From contig PKER01000011.1 in the NCBI GenBank assembly GCA_002919115.1, positions 1 through 5,970 on the forward strand: a stretch of 5,970 nt of DNA, in the 5' to 3' direction. The position numbers and the translations under genes are program-made. How positions within the stretch are numbered: position 1 is the stretch's first letter; each line of letters begins with the position of its first letter. Source of the stretch: a bacterium (GTDB lineage Bacteria; Actinomycetota; Thermoleophilia; Solirubrobacterales; 70-9). Shown here piece after piece: positions 1 through 4,981 of this stretch. A model generated the notes under the pieces. It was not told the DNA's origin. It was given only the letters and a program-made list of their open reading frames with translations, and searched no databases.

Positions 1-28
1 GCCAGCGGCCAGCTGCCAGTCGCCAGTC
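1..28. repeat. Heptanucleotide tandem repeat at window edge
   Basis: Four consecutive 7-nt units begin with GCCAG at positions 1, 8, 15 and 22 (GCCAGCG, GCCAGCT, GCCAGTC, GCCAGTC). The array may continue to the left of the window. A 7-nt unit is not a multiple of three, and no convincing gene is visible in 1-117, so this is probably intergenic. Apart from a 5-bp hairpin at 65-79, I see nothing else between here and the terminator at 118. Confidence 0.55.
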
Positions 29-117
29 GGGGTGGCGGGCGCGACTTCGCGTTCTCGCACTCAAGCCGCTATTGGCGGCACAACTCGACAGACCCGGACG
101 ACCGCGCAAACGAACAA

Positions 118-144
118 GCCGGGGGCGCTTCCTGCGCCCCCGGC
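118..144 (-). terminator. Intrinsic terminator of tRNA-Leu
   Basis: A perfect 11-bp GC stem (118-128 with 134-144) closes a 5-nt loop (129-133). Read on the minus strand it lies 7 nt beyond the tRNA 3' end. It is followed by the T-rich tail TTGTTCGTTTG, whose complement is at 107-117. The arrangement is that of a Rho-independent terminator for the leftward tRNA transcript. Confidence 0.8.
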
Positions 145-151
145 TCCGGAG

Positions 152-237
<86 letters not shown>

Positions 238-252
238 TTGCTTGGCGGCTTG

Positions 253-258
253 ATTGTA
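253..258 (-). promoter_or_regulatory. Candidate -10 box of tRNA-Leu promoter
   Basis: The minus strand reads TACAAT, a 5/6 match to TATAAT, 15 nt upstream of the mature tRNA 5' end. That is a reasonable distance for a short leader removed by RNase P. No convincing -35 box is visible at the expected spacing, so this call rests on the -10 match and its position. Confidence 0.45.
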
Positions 259-277
259 GTGGCCTCGGCTGGGCGCA

Positions 278-306
278 TTGCGTCCGTCCGGCGGGACCTC
301 TACTCT
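278..306 (+). promoter_or_regulatory. Candidate lexA promoter
   Basis: TTGCGT (278-283) and TACTCT (301-306) are separated by exactly 17 nt. Each matches the consensus at only 3 of 6 positions, so the hexamers are weak on their own. The -10 box ends two bases before the SOS box, and the start site would fall inside or just after the operator. That is a sensible layout for LexA autorepression. The same -35 hexamer TTGCGT with a 17-nt spacer recurs in the candidate promoter of the AhpD-like gene at 3443-3471. Confidence 0.4.
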
Positions 307-307
307 A

Positions 308-321
308 CGAACATGTGTTCG
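308..321. promoter_or_regulatory. SOS box (LexA operator)
   Basis: CGAACATGTGTTCG fits the Gram-positive/actinobacterial LexA operator consensus CGAAC-N4-GTTCG. The dyad extends to 305-324 (18 of 20 positions symmetric, only the central pair failing). It lies 55 nt upstream of the lexA start codon and overlaps the expected transcription start. This indicates that LexA represses its own gene and, through it, the overlapping downstream gene. Confidence 0.93.
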
Positions 322-376
322 TAGGGCACGGCGACCAGCCGGCTCCCGTGACGAAAAAGGAACCTAGGAGCCACTC

Positions 377-982
377 ATGGACCTGACCAAGCGCCAGCAC
401 GAGATCTTCGAGTTCATCCGCAAGTACGCGGAGAAGACCGGTTATCCCCCGACGGTGCGGGAGATCGGCAAGGCAGTGGGCCTGCATTCGTCCTCTACCG
501 TGCACGCGCACCTCTCGAACCTGGAGAAGATCGGCCTGCTGCGGCGCGACCCGACGAAGCCGCGCGCGATCGAGCTCCTGGTCGACAAGGCGCGCCAGGC
601 GATGCGCGGCCAGGGCCTGCCGCTCGTCGGCCAGGTCGCCGCGGGCACGCCGATCCTCGCCGAGGAGCACATCGAGGAGTACCTCCAGGTGCCCGAGGTG
701 ATCGGCGGGGAGGAGGGCGACTACGTGCTGCGCGTCAAGGGCGACTCGATGAAGGACGCCGGCATCCTCGACGGGGACTACGTGGTTGTCCAGCAGGCCG
801 AGGAGGCGCGCGACGGCGAGATCGTGGTCGCCCTGATCGAAGACGAGGCCACGGTGAAACGGTTCTACCGCGAGCCGGACGGCATCCGCCTGCAGCCCGA
901 GAACGACGCCTACGAGCCCATCGTGACCACCGAGGCGAAGATCCTGGGGAAGGTCGTGGGCGTGTTCAGGAGCGTGAGATGA
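377..982 (+). CDS. lexA: LexA, SOS-response repressor
   Basis: This is the transcriptional repressor of the SOS regulon. It binds operators as a dimer and cleaves itself when RecA-ssDNA filaments form after DNA damage. At 201 aa it is of normal family length. Residues 1-70 are the N-terminal winged-helix DNA-binding domain (LTKRQHEIFEFI; PTVREIGKAVGLHSSSTVHAHL). After a short linker, residues 82-201 are the S24 peptidase-like domain. The Ala-Gly self-cleavage site is A89-G90, the catalytic serine is S124 (GDSM) and the catalytic lysine is K161 (ATVKRF). The ATG start is supported by AGGAG at 366-370 with a 6-nt spacer. The SOS box at 308-321 indicates autoregulation. Its stop overlaps the start of the next gene (ATGA), so the two are probably translationally coupled. 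Confidence 0.98.
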   Translation: MDLTKRQHEIFEFIRKYAEKTGYPPTVREIGKAVGLHSSSTVHAHLSNLEKIGLLRRDPTKPRAIELLVDKARQAMRGQGLPLVGQVAAGTPILAEEHIEEYLQVPEVIGGEEGDYVLRVKGDSMKDAGILDGDYVVVQQAEEARDGEIVVALIEDEATVKRFYREPDGIRLQPENDAYEPIVTTEAKILGKVVGVFRSVR

Positions 983-1209
983 GCCGGGCGCTGCTGCGGA
1001 CGGGCACGGCGGTGCGCGGGCGCGCGAGCTGCGTGGGCGCGGGCCGGCGCGACCCGCACCGGCTGTTCGACCCGGACCGGCCCACGCTCGAGGACCGCGT
1101 CCTGCGCGCCTGGGAGGACCTGGTCGAGACGGGCAGCGCGAAGTGCATCGTCTGCGGCGGCGAGATGCTCGTGTCCGGCTGCCAGTCCTGTGGCTCGCAG
1201 CTCACCTGA
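979..1209 (+). CDS. Small zinc-ribbon protein coupled to lexA
   Basis: This is a 76-aa protein I cannot assign to a named family. The N-terminal half is Arg-rich and basic (residues 1-35). A short acidic/amphipathic stretch follows (LEDRVLRAWEDLVE, about 37-50). The C-terminus holds two CxxC knuckles: C56/C59 (CIVCG) and C68/C71 (CQSCG). Their spacing suggests a single zinc ribbon, and a role in binding nucleic acid or protein is possible but not shown. Coding is supported by almost exclusive G/C at third positions, by AGGAG at 968-972 with a 6-nt spacer inside the end of lexA, and by the 4-nt ATGA overlap with the lexA stop. It should therefore be co-expressed with lexA and DNA-damage inducible. 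No signal peptide or membrane segment is seen. Confidence 0.82.
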   Translation: MSRALLRTGTAVRGRASCVGAGRRDPHRLFDPDRPTLEDRVLRAWEDLVETGSAKCIVCGGEMLVSGCQSCGSQLT

Positions 1210-1234
1210 CCGTCGTCCTGCGGCGAACAGGCCT

Positions 1235-1240
1235 TAAGAT
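1235..1240 (+). promoter_or_regulatory. Candidate -10 box of rnpB promoter
   Basis: TAAGAT (4/6 match to TATAAT) ends 8 nt before the expected RNase P RNA 5' end at about 1249, which is the right distance for a -10 box. No good -35 box is visible 17 nt upstream. The alternative is that rnpB is also reached by read-through from lexA, since no terminator lies between the zinc-ribbon stop codon (1207-1209) and this point. Confidence 0.4.
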
Positions 1241-1248
1241 CGACTGGT

Positions 1249-1652
<404 letters not shown>

Positions 1653-1657
1653 TACGG

Positions 1658-1687
1658 ATGGCCCCGCTTCGGCGGGGCCATCTATTT
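1658..1687 (+). terminator. Intrinsic terminator of rnpB
   Basis: A perfect 10-bp stem (ATGGCCCCGC at 1658-1667 with its complement at 1672-1681) is closed by a stable TTCG tetraloop and followed by CTATTT. It sits 5 nt after the RNase P RNA 3' end. Confidence 0.92.
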
Positions 1688-1745
1688 GCGGGGGACCCTC
1701 GGCGCGAGCCCTCGCGCTGCGGCCTCGTGCCGGCCGCCCCGCCCC

Positions 1746-1795
1746 CGCACGTTCAGCCCACGTCGCCGCCTTCCGAAGACCAGGGCTGAACGAAG
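1746..1795. repeat. Palindromic element, copy 1
   Basis: This is the first of two near-identical 50-nt units in the gene-free stretch 1688-1934. It has perfect 10-bp inverted arms CGTTCAGCCC (1750-1759) and GGGCTGAACG (1783-1792) around a 23-nt centre. Its first 23 nt and last 18 nt are identical to copy 2, and only the middle differs. The arms could form a hairpin in RNA or a cruciform. The origin is unknown; a REP- or REPIN-like dispersed element is one possibility. Outside the two units, the rest of this stretch shows only GC-rich sequence and an A-rich patch near 1900-1915. Confidence 0.8.
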
Positions 1796-1807
1796 CGCGC
1801 CCCCGAC

Positions 1808-1857
1808 CGCACGTTCAGCCCACGTCGCCGTTTCCCGACGACCAGGGCTGAACGAAG
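1808..1857. repeat. Palindromic element, copy 2
   Basis: This second copy sits exactly 62 nt after the first, in the same orientation. The arms are CGTTCAGCCC (1812-1821) and GGGCTGAACG (1845-1854). Here the centre also pairs, CGTCG (1823-1827) with CGACG (1836-1840), giving a two-tier hairpin with an 8-nt apical loop and a small internal loop. The equivalent inner stem in copy 1 has one mismatch. The hairpin arms are conserved while the loop varies, which suggests that structure is what is kept. Confidence 0.8.
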
Positions 1858-1934
1858 GGCGGCGAATATCCGCTGGTTGCGTGCGTTTCCTAAGCGGCGC
1901 TAACAAAACACAAACTTCCGCCTGATCTTTCTGC

Positions 1935-1940
1935 TAGTGT
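1935..1940 (+). promoter_or_regulatory. Candidate -10 box for the riboswitch transcript
   Basis: TAGTGT (3/6 match to TATAAT, a form common in high-GC actinobacteria) lies about 6-8 nt before the inferred 5' end of the riboswitch. I see no clear -35 box. An A-rich patch (AACAAAACACAAAC, 1902-1915) lies just upstream. The call depends on position relative to the riboswitch more than on sequence. Confidence 0.35.
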
Positions 1941-1945
1941 GCCGC

Positions 1946-2092
1946 CGTCGCTTAATCCCCGCCACATATCCGCGGGGAGTGGGGAACCCACTGGCCGGCC
2001 CAGGTGGCCGGCACGGGGCGAATCGCGGCAAGGCCGCGTAGCGCGACTCGTTAGCGCGAGCCCGACAGCTAACCCCGCCAGCGAGAGACGAG
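1946..2092 (+). promoter_or_regulatory. c-di-AMP riboswitch (ydaO/yuaA type)
   Basis: The conserved segments of the ydaO-type c-di-AMP riboswitch appear in order. They are CGCTTAATCCCC (1949-1960), GTGGGGAACCCA (1979-1990), ACGGGGCGAATC (2012-2023), GACAGCTAACCCCGC (2064-2078), and the purine-rich 3' end GCGAGAGACGAG (2081-2092). TCGCT (1948-1952) can pair with AGCGA (2080-2084) to close the outer helix. Ligand binding in this class usually turns expression off, and in actinobacteria it commonly precedes rpf and other cell-wall hydrolase genes, as here. Only 2 nt separate its 3' end from the ATG at 2095, and no terminator hairpin with a T tract is visible. Control is therefore more likely at translation initiation than by termination (inference). 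The boundaries are approximate. Confidence 0.92.
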
Positions 2093-2094
2093 AC

Positions 2095-2637
2095 ATGTAC
2101 GAAGACTTGAGTTCAGCGAGGAGAGGAAGCGAGCGCCGGGAGCGTGCCGGTTCCCGCACCGACCGCGCGGCCGGTGTGGACCCGCGGCCCGACCGGTTCG
2201 CTTTCTGGGCGGTCTGTCTGGCGCTGATCGCGATGCTCGCCGGCGCGGCGAGCGCCGACGGCGCGAACGGCGGCATCGGCGCCGTTGGTGGTGGCGACGG
2301 CGCGGACGAGACTCGCCAGGTGAACAAGCGCAAGAAGGTCCACGCGAAGTACGCGCCGATCTACAACGCCTTCAAGGTCAAGGAGAAGCGCTGGGCCCGC
2401 CGGACGAGCAAGTGCGAGTCGGGTCACAACCCGCGGGCCGTGAGCCCGGGCAAGAAGAAGCGCGACCGTCACTGGGGCGCGTTCCAGTTCAAGCTCTCGA
2501 CCTGGCGCACCGCCCCCAAGTCGCCGGGTGGCAACCCGATCCGGTTCACGTGGAAGACGCAGGCCGTGGTGGCCGTGCTGCTGCACCGGAAGGCGAAGCG
2601 CAAGGGCTGGCCCAACCCCTGGCCGAACTGCGGCTAG
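2095..2637 (+). CDS. Rpf-like transglycosylase, secreted or anchored
   Basis: This is a predicted peptidoglycan-cleaving enzyme of the resuscitation-promoting-factor/transglycosylase-like family, 180 aa. Residues 1-34 form a long, Arg-rich, charged N-terminus. Residues 35-50 are a hydrophobic segment (FAFWAVCLALIAMLAG) followed by A-S-A (52-54), a plausible signal-peptidase site before D55. A short Gly-rich and basic linker covers about 57-98. The Rpf domain spans about 99-180 and contains CESGHNPRA with the presumed catalytic E108, then HWGAFQFKLSTW (127-138), TQAVVAV (155-161) and the terminal GWPNPWPNCG. C107 and C179 would form the family disulfide. I chose the ATG at 2095 because the open frame upstream runs through the riboswitch and cannot be protein. 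The ribosome-binding sequence there is weak (GAGACGAG), and an in-frame GTG at 2176 is an alternative. Expression should respond to c-di-AMP. Confidence 0.88.
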   Translation: MYEDLSSARRGSERRERAGSRTDRAAGVDPRPDRFAFWAVCLALIAMLAGAASADGANGGIGAVGGGDGADETRQVNKRKKVHAKYAPIYNAFKVKEKRWARRTSKCESGHNPRAVSPGKKKRDRHWGAFQFKLSTWRTAPKSPGGNPIRFTWKTQAVVAVLLHRKAKRKGWPNPWPNCG

Positions 2638-2684
2638 CCCCGAGCCTCAGGCTCCTGTAGCCCTCAACGAACCCCCTCCGAACC

Positions 2685-2723
2685 GAAGCCCGCCGCGAAA
2701 CGCGACGGGCTTCAGCGCTTCTT
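2685..2723 (+). terminator. Probable terminator of the Rpf-like gene
   Basis: GAAGCCCG (2685-2692) pairs with CGGGCTTC (2706-2713). Inside this, CGCG (2694-2697) pairs with CGCG (2701-2704) around an AAA loop, leaving one C/A mismatch. The tail AGCGCTTCTT contains few T residues, so termination may be imperfect. It starts 48 nt after the stop codon. Confidence 0.65.
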
Positions 2724-2772
2724 GGGGATATGGGGGTTATCGGGGGTATGAGGGATTCGGGGGAAAGGGGGG
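2724..2772 (+). other. G-quadruplex-forming G-run cluster
   Basis: Six G-runs lie on the plus strand: 2724-2727 (4), 2732-2736 (5), 2742-2746 (5), 2752-2754 (3), 2759-2763 (5) and 2767-2772 (6). The loops are 4, 5, 5, 4 and 3 nt. This far exceeds the usual G3+N1-7 x4 criterion. The units repeat at about 10 nt (GGGGATATGG, GGGTTATCGG, GGGTATGAGG). It lies directly after the Rpf-gene terminator, between two converging genes, so it is in the 3' region of both transcripts (G-rich in one, C-rich in the other). Confidence 0.85.
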
Positions 2773-2782
2773 TCCTCTCGGG

Positions 2783-2807
2783 TGGCCCCAGCGAAGGGCT
2801 GAGGCCA
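2783..2807 (-). terminator. Possible terminator hairpin of AhpD-like gene
   Basis: TGGCC (2783-2787) pairs with GGCCA (2803-2807), and CAGC (2789-2792) with GCTG (2798-2801), around a 5-nt loop with one C/A mismatch. It lies about 18 nt beyond the stop codon of the leftward AhpD-like gene. No T tract follows on the minus strand; the sequence there is purine-rich and then C-rich, complementary to the G-run cluster. The structure is symmetric enough to act on either strand. Confidence 0.35.
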
Positions 2808-2825
2808 AATACACGATTTAGCGAA

Positions 2826-3389
2826 CTATGCGGCTGCTGGCAAGACCGAAGGGTCGGTCTGGTCCTGCGGCAGCGCCGCGGCGTTGGCGACGAGGCTCTG
2901 GAAGTCGTTGAGGGCCGCGTGCGCGATCGCCTCGAGGATCTCCTCGTCGGACCAGCCGGCCTCGCGCGCCTCCTCGGCGAGGTGCGCCGAGGGGCGGCTC
3001 TCGGACTCGACGAGCTCCTTCAGGAAGGCCAGCAGGGCCGCCTCGCGCGGGTCGCTCGACGTGAAGGAGCGCGCCCGGGAGATCTCGTCGAGGCCGAGCC
3101 CGGCCTCGCGGGCGGCGCGCGCGTGCTGGGCGATCGAGTAGCTGTCGCCGCGCCGCTCGGCGATCGCGAGCGCGATGCGGGCGCGGGTGCGGCGGGGGAG
3201 GACTCCGCGCCGAAGCTCGTGGCGGGCCAGCGCGTAGGCGCGGATCGCGGCCGGGGCCCCAGCGAGCACACCCAAGAACTTCGGGATGTCGCCGGTGCGC
3301 CCGACGCCCTCGAGGATCTTGGCGCTGCCCTCGGGCGCGGTCAGGGTGTCGTGGATGTCGAAACGGCTGTAGTCGGTCTTGATCGTCAC
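2826..3389 (-). CDS. AhpD-like / CMD-family protein lacking cysteines
   Basis: This 187-aa all-helical protein belongs to the carboxymuconolactone decarboxylase/AhpD-like fold family. The signature is RIALAIAERRGDSYSIAQHARAAREAGLGLDEI (about 71-103), matching the family pattern of Leu/Ala helix, then GCxYCxxxH, then ARxAGLsdeEI. A second family-typical helical pair is at 114-170 (REAALLAFLKEL; GWSDEEILEAIAHAALNDFQSLVANA). In redox-active members the motif holds a CxxC. Here the two positions are D82 and S85, only H89 is kept, and the whole protein contains no cysteine. AhpD-type peroxidase chemistry is therefore unlikely and the function is unknown. The start is a GTG at 3387-3389, with GGAGG (complement of 3400-3404) 10 nt upstream. 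It is divergent from glnA and probably monocistronic. The family call is firm; any catalytic role is not. Confidence 0.87.
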   Translation of the reverse strand: MTIKTDYSRFDIHDTLTAPEGSAKILEGVGRTGDIPKFLGVLAGAPAAIRAYALARHELRRGVLPRRTRARIALAIAERRGDSYSIAQHARAAREAGLGLDEISRARSFTSSDPREAALLAFLKELVESESRPSAHLAEEAREAGWSDEEILEAIAHAALNDFQSLVANAAALPQDQTDPSVLPAAA

Positions 3390-3416
3390 TGCCAGTACAC
3401 CTCCGGGGCTCCCTGG

Positions 3417-3460
3417 CTTTACCCGCCGTTTACCTGTCCATTACTTTACCTTTAGCGGGT
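3417..3460 (+). promoter_or_regulatory. Four 11-nt direct repeats, candidate operator
   Basis: In exact 11-nt register the sequence reads CTTTACCCGCC (3417), GTTTACCTGTC (3428), CATTACTTTAC (3439) and CTTTAGCGGGT (3450). The core is (C/G)TTTACC, clearest in units 1 and 2, with units 3 and 4 degenerate. Direct repeats of 11 nt are how OmpR-family response regulators bind DNA. Streptomyces PhoP boxes (GTTCACC with 11-nt period) are the closest known analogue, and PhoP and GlnR both control nitrogen genes including glnA. The identity of the regulator is inference. The repeats overlap the -10 box of the candidate leftward promoter. Confidence 0.45.
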
Positions 3461-3471
3461 TACTTACGCAA
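3443..3471 (-). promoter_or_regulatory. Candidate promoter of the AhpD-like gene
   Basis: On the minus strand, TTGCGT (complement of 3466-3471) and TAAAGT (complement of 3443-3448; 4/6 match to TATAAT) are separated by exactly 17 nt. Transcription would start near 3436, leaving a leader of about 47 nt before the GTG at 3389. The -35 box is inside the palindrome at 3462-3478 and the -10 is inside the 11-nt repeat array. Confidence 0.5.
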
Positions 3472-3478
3472 AGTAAGT
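3462..3478. promoter_or_regulatory. 17-bp palindrome, candidate operator
   Basis: ACTTAC (3462-3467) and GTAAGT (3473-3478) are perfect 6-bp inverted arms around GCAAA. The size is typical of a dimeric helix-turn-helix operator. It covers the -35 box of the leftward promoter, so a bound protein would repress the AhpD-like gene. No regulator gene for it is in the window. Confidence 0.5.
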
Positions 3479-3570
3479 TTATACCACGCTGAAAGCGCTC
3501 AGGCGTGCTCGGCCGCCCCCCTCACGATCGCCGCAGAGCGCCTCGGTTCGCGAGCCGCTGCGACCCCGGT

Positions 3571-3576
3571 TAATGT
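3571..3576 (+). promoter_or_regulatory. Weak candidate -10 box of glnA
   Basis: TAATGT (3/6) lies 39 nt upstream of the glnA start in the only AT-rich patch near it. No clear -35 box is present 16-18 nt upstream, though a near-perfect 14-bp dyad at 3544-3557 (CGGTTCGCGAGCCG) occupies that place. A second possibility is TATACC at 3480-3485, which also lacks a -35 box. The glnA promoter is not settled from sequence alone. Confidence 0.25.
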
Positions 3577-3615
3577 TCGTCCGCACTCCGCCTGCGGTCG
3601 ACCCTGGAGGAACTG

Positions 3616-4974
3616 ATGGCCGATACCGAGCAAGGGAAAACCACCGCCGAGGACGTTCTCCGCATCGTCGAGGAGAAGGGCATCCGGTTCATTCGCCTGT
3701 GGTTCACCGACATCCTCGGGCAGCTCAAGAGCTTCTCGATCAACTCCGCCGAGCTCGAGGACGCCTTCCAGGGCGGGATGGGCTTCGACGGCTCGTCGAT
3801 CACCGGGTTCAACCCCATCGAGGAGTCGGACATGATCGCCATGCCCGACCCGAGCACCTTCGCGATCCTGCCCTGGCGCCCCGAGGAGAACGGCGTCGGC
3901 CGCCTGTTCTGCGACATCCAGGTGCCCGGCGGCGAGCCCTACGAGGGCGACCCGCGCTGGATCATGCGCCGGGCGCTCAAGCGCGCCGAGGAGCTGGGCT
4001 TCGACGACTTCTTCATCGGGCCCGAGCTTGAGTTCTTCTACTTCAAGTCGGACCGGCCGGCCAACGGCGTCCCCGAGGTCCTCGACGAGGGCGGCTACTT
4101 CGACCTGACCACGCTCGACGCGGGCTCCGACGTCCGGCGCGACACCGTGCTCGCCCTCGAGCAGCTCGGCATCCACGTCGAGTACACGCACCACGAGGTC
4201 GGGCCCTCGCAGCACGAGGTCGACATGCGCTACAAGAGCGCGCTCGAGATGTCGGACGACTGCATGACGTACCGCATCGTCGTCAAGGAGTACGCCATGC
4301 GATACGGCTGGCACGCGACCTTCATGCCGAAGCCGCTGTTCGGCGAGAACGGGTCGGGCATGCACGTCCACCAGTCGCTGTGGCGGGACGGCAAGAACGC
4401 GTTCTTCGACCCCGACGACCAGTACTACCTCTCGGACGTGGCGAAGGCGTTCATCGCGGGCCAGCTCCGCCACGCGCGCGAGATCGCGCCGTTGTTCGCG
4501 CAGTGGGTGAACTCCTACAAGCGGCTCGTCCCGGGATACGAGGCGCCGGTGTACCTGGCGTGGTCGCGTCGCAACCGCTCGGCGCTGATCCGCGTCCCGC
4601 TCTACCACCCGGGCAAGGAGGCGGCGACCCGCGTCGAGCTGCGCTGCCCGGACCCGGCCTGCAACCCGTACCTGTGTTTCGCGGCCATGCTGCACGCCGG
4701 CCTCGAGGGCATCGAGCGCGGGTACGAGCTGCCCGAGCCGATGGAGCAGAATCTCTACCACCTGAGCCCGGAGGAGCGGGTCCAGCGCGGGATCGAGCAG
4801 CTTCCCGACTCGCTCGGCGAGGCGATCGAGATCGCCGCCGAGTCCGAGCTCGTGCTGCGCATCCTCGGCGAGCACACCTTCAAGCGCTTCATCGAGATCA
4901 AGCGCGAGGAGTGGGAGGAGTACCGCGCGCAGGTCACCCCTTGGGAGATCGAGCGCTACCTCCCGATCCTCTGA
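3616..4974 (+). CDS. glnA: Glutamine synthetase, type I (GSI-alpha-like)
   Basis: This cytoplasmic dodecameric enzyme makes glutamine from glutamate, ammonium and ATP. It is 452 aa, the length of the GSI-alpha group, and shorter than the ~470-aa adenylylated GSI-beta. The beta-grasp domain is residues 1-100 with GFDGSSITGF (56-65). Catalytic-domain motifs follow in order: GPELEF with metal ligands E137 and E139; HHEVGPSQHE (E194, E201); KPLFGENGSGMHVHQS (239-254); NSYKRLVPGYEAP with flap E309; NRSALIRVP; and RVELRCPDPACNPY (339-352). All expected catalytic residues are present. The region equivalent to the adenylylation site reads NLYHLS rather than NLYDLP. At the B. subtilis Arg62 feedback position there is Asn66-Pro67 instead of Val-Arg. 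GlnA2-type polyamine ligases resemble it overall, but their altered HPGSAMH and VQGGEAP motifs are not found here. The ATG start has GGAGG at 3606-3610, 5 nt away. Confidence 0.96.
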   Translation: MADTEQGKTTAEDVLRIVEEKGIRFIRLWFTDILGQLKSFSINSAELEDAFQGGMGFDGSSITGFNPIEESDMIAMPDPSTFAILPWRPEENGVGRLFCDIQVPGGEPYEGDPRWIMRRALKRAEELGFDDFFIGPELEFFYFKSDRPANGVPEVLDEGGYFDLTTLDAGSDVRRDTVLALEQLGIHVEYTHHEVGPSQHEVDMRYKSALEMSDDCMTYRIVVKEYAMRYGWHATFMPKPLFGENGSGMHVHQSLWRDGKNAFFDPDDQYYLSDVAKAFIAGQLRHAREIAPLFAQWVNSYKRLVPGYEAPVYLAWSRRNRSALIRVPLYHPGKEAATRVELRCPDPACNPYLCFAAMLHAGLEGIERGYELPEPMEQNLYHLSPEERVQRGIEQLPDSLGEAIEIAAESELVLRILGEHTFKRFIEIKREEWEEYRAQVTPWEIERYLPIL

Positions 4975-4981
4975 GCGCGCC

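Noticed and set aside
65..79. GCCGC/GCGGC hairpin as a second terminator
   Set aside because: The stem is only 5 bp and has no T tract on either strand.
1748..1857. CRISPR-like reading of the two repeats
   Set aside because: There are only two copies, each internally palindromic over about 43 nt, with a 12-nt gap between the units. No further repeats or cas genes are present.
1939..2094. Upstream in-frame extension of the Rpf-like gene
   Set aside because: The extension covers the conserved c-di-AMP riboswitch, which is RNA. The ATG at 2095 just after it is the better start.
2528..2821. Open frame with a Gly/Tyr-rich tail (GYGGYRGYEGFGGKGG)
   Set aside because: It begins inside the Rpf-like gene in another frame and gets its glycines from the G-run cluster. 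No ribosome-binding site supports it.
2730..3455. 241-codon forward frame over the AhpD-like gene
   Set aside because: It is the antisense shadow of the minus-strand gene, which has the family signature and a ribosome-binding site.
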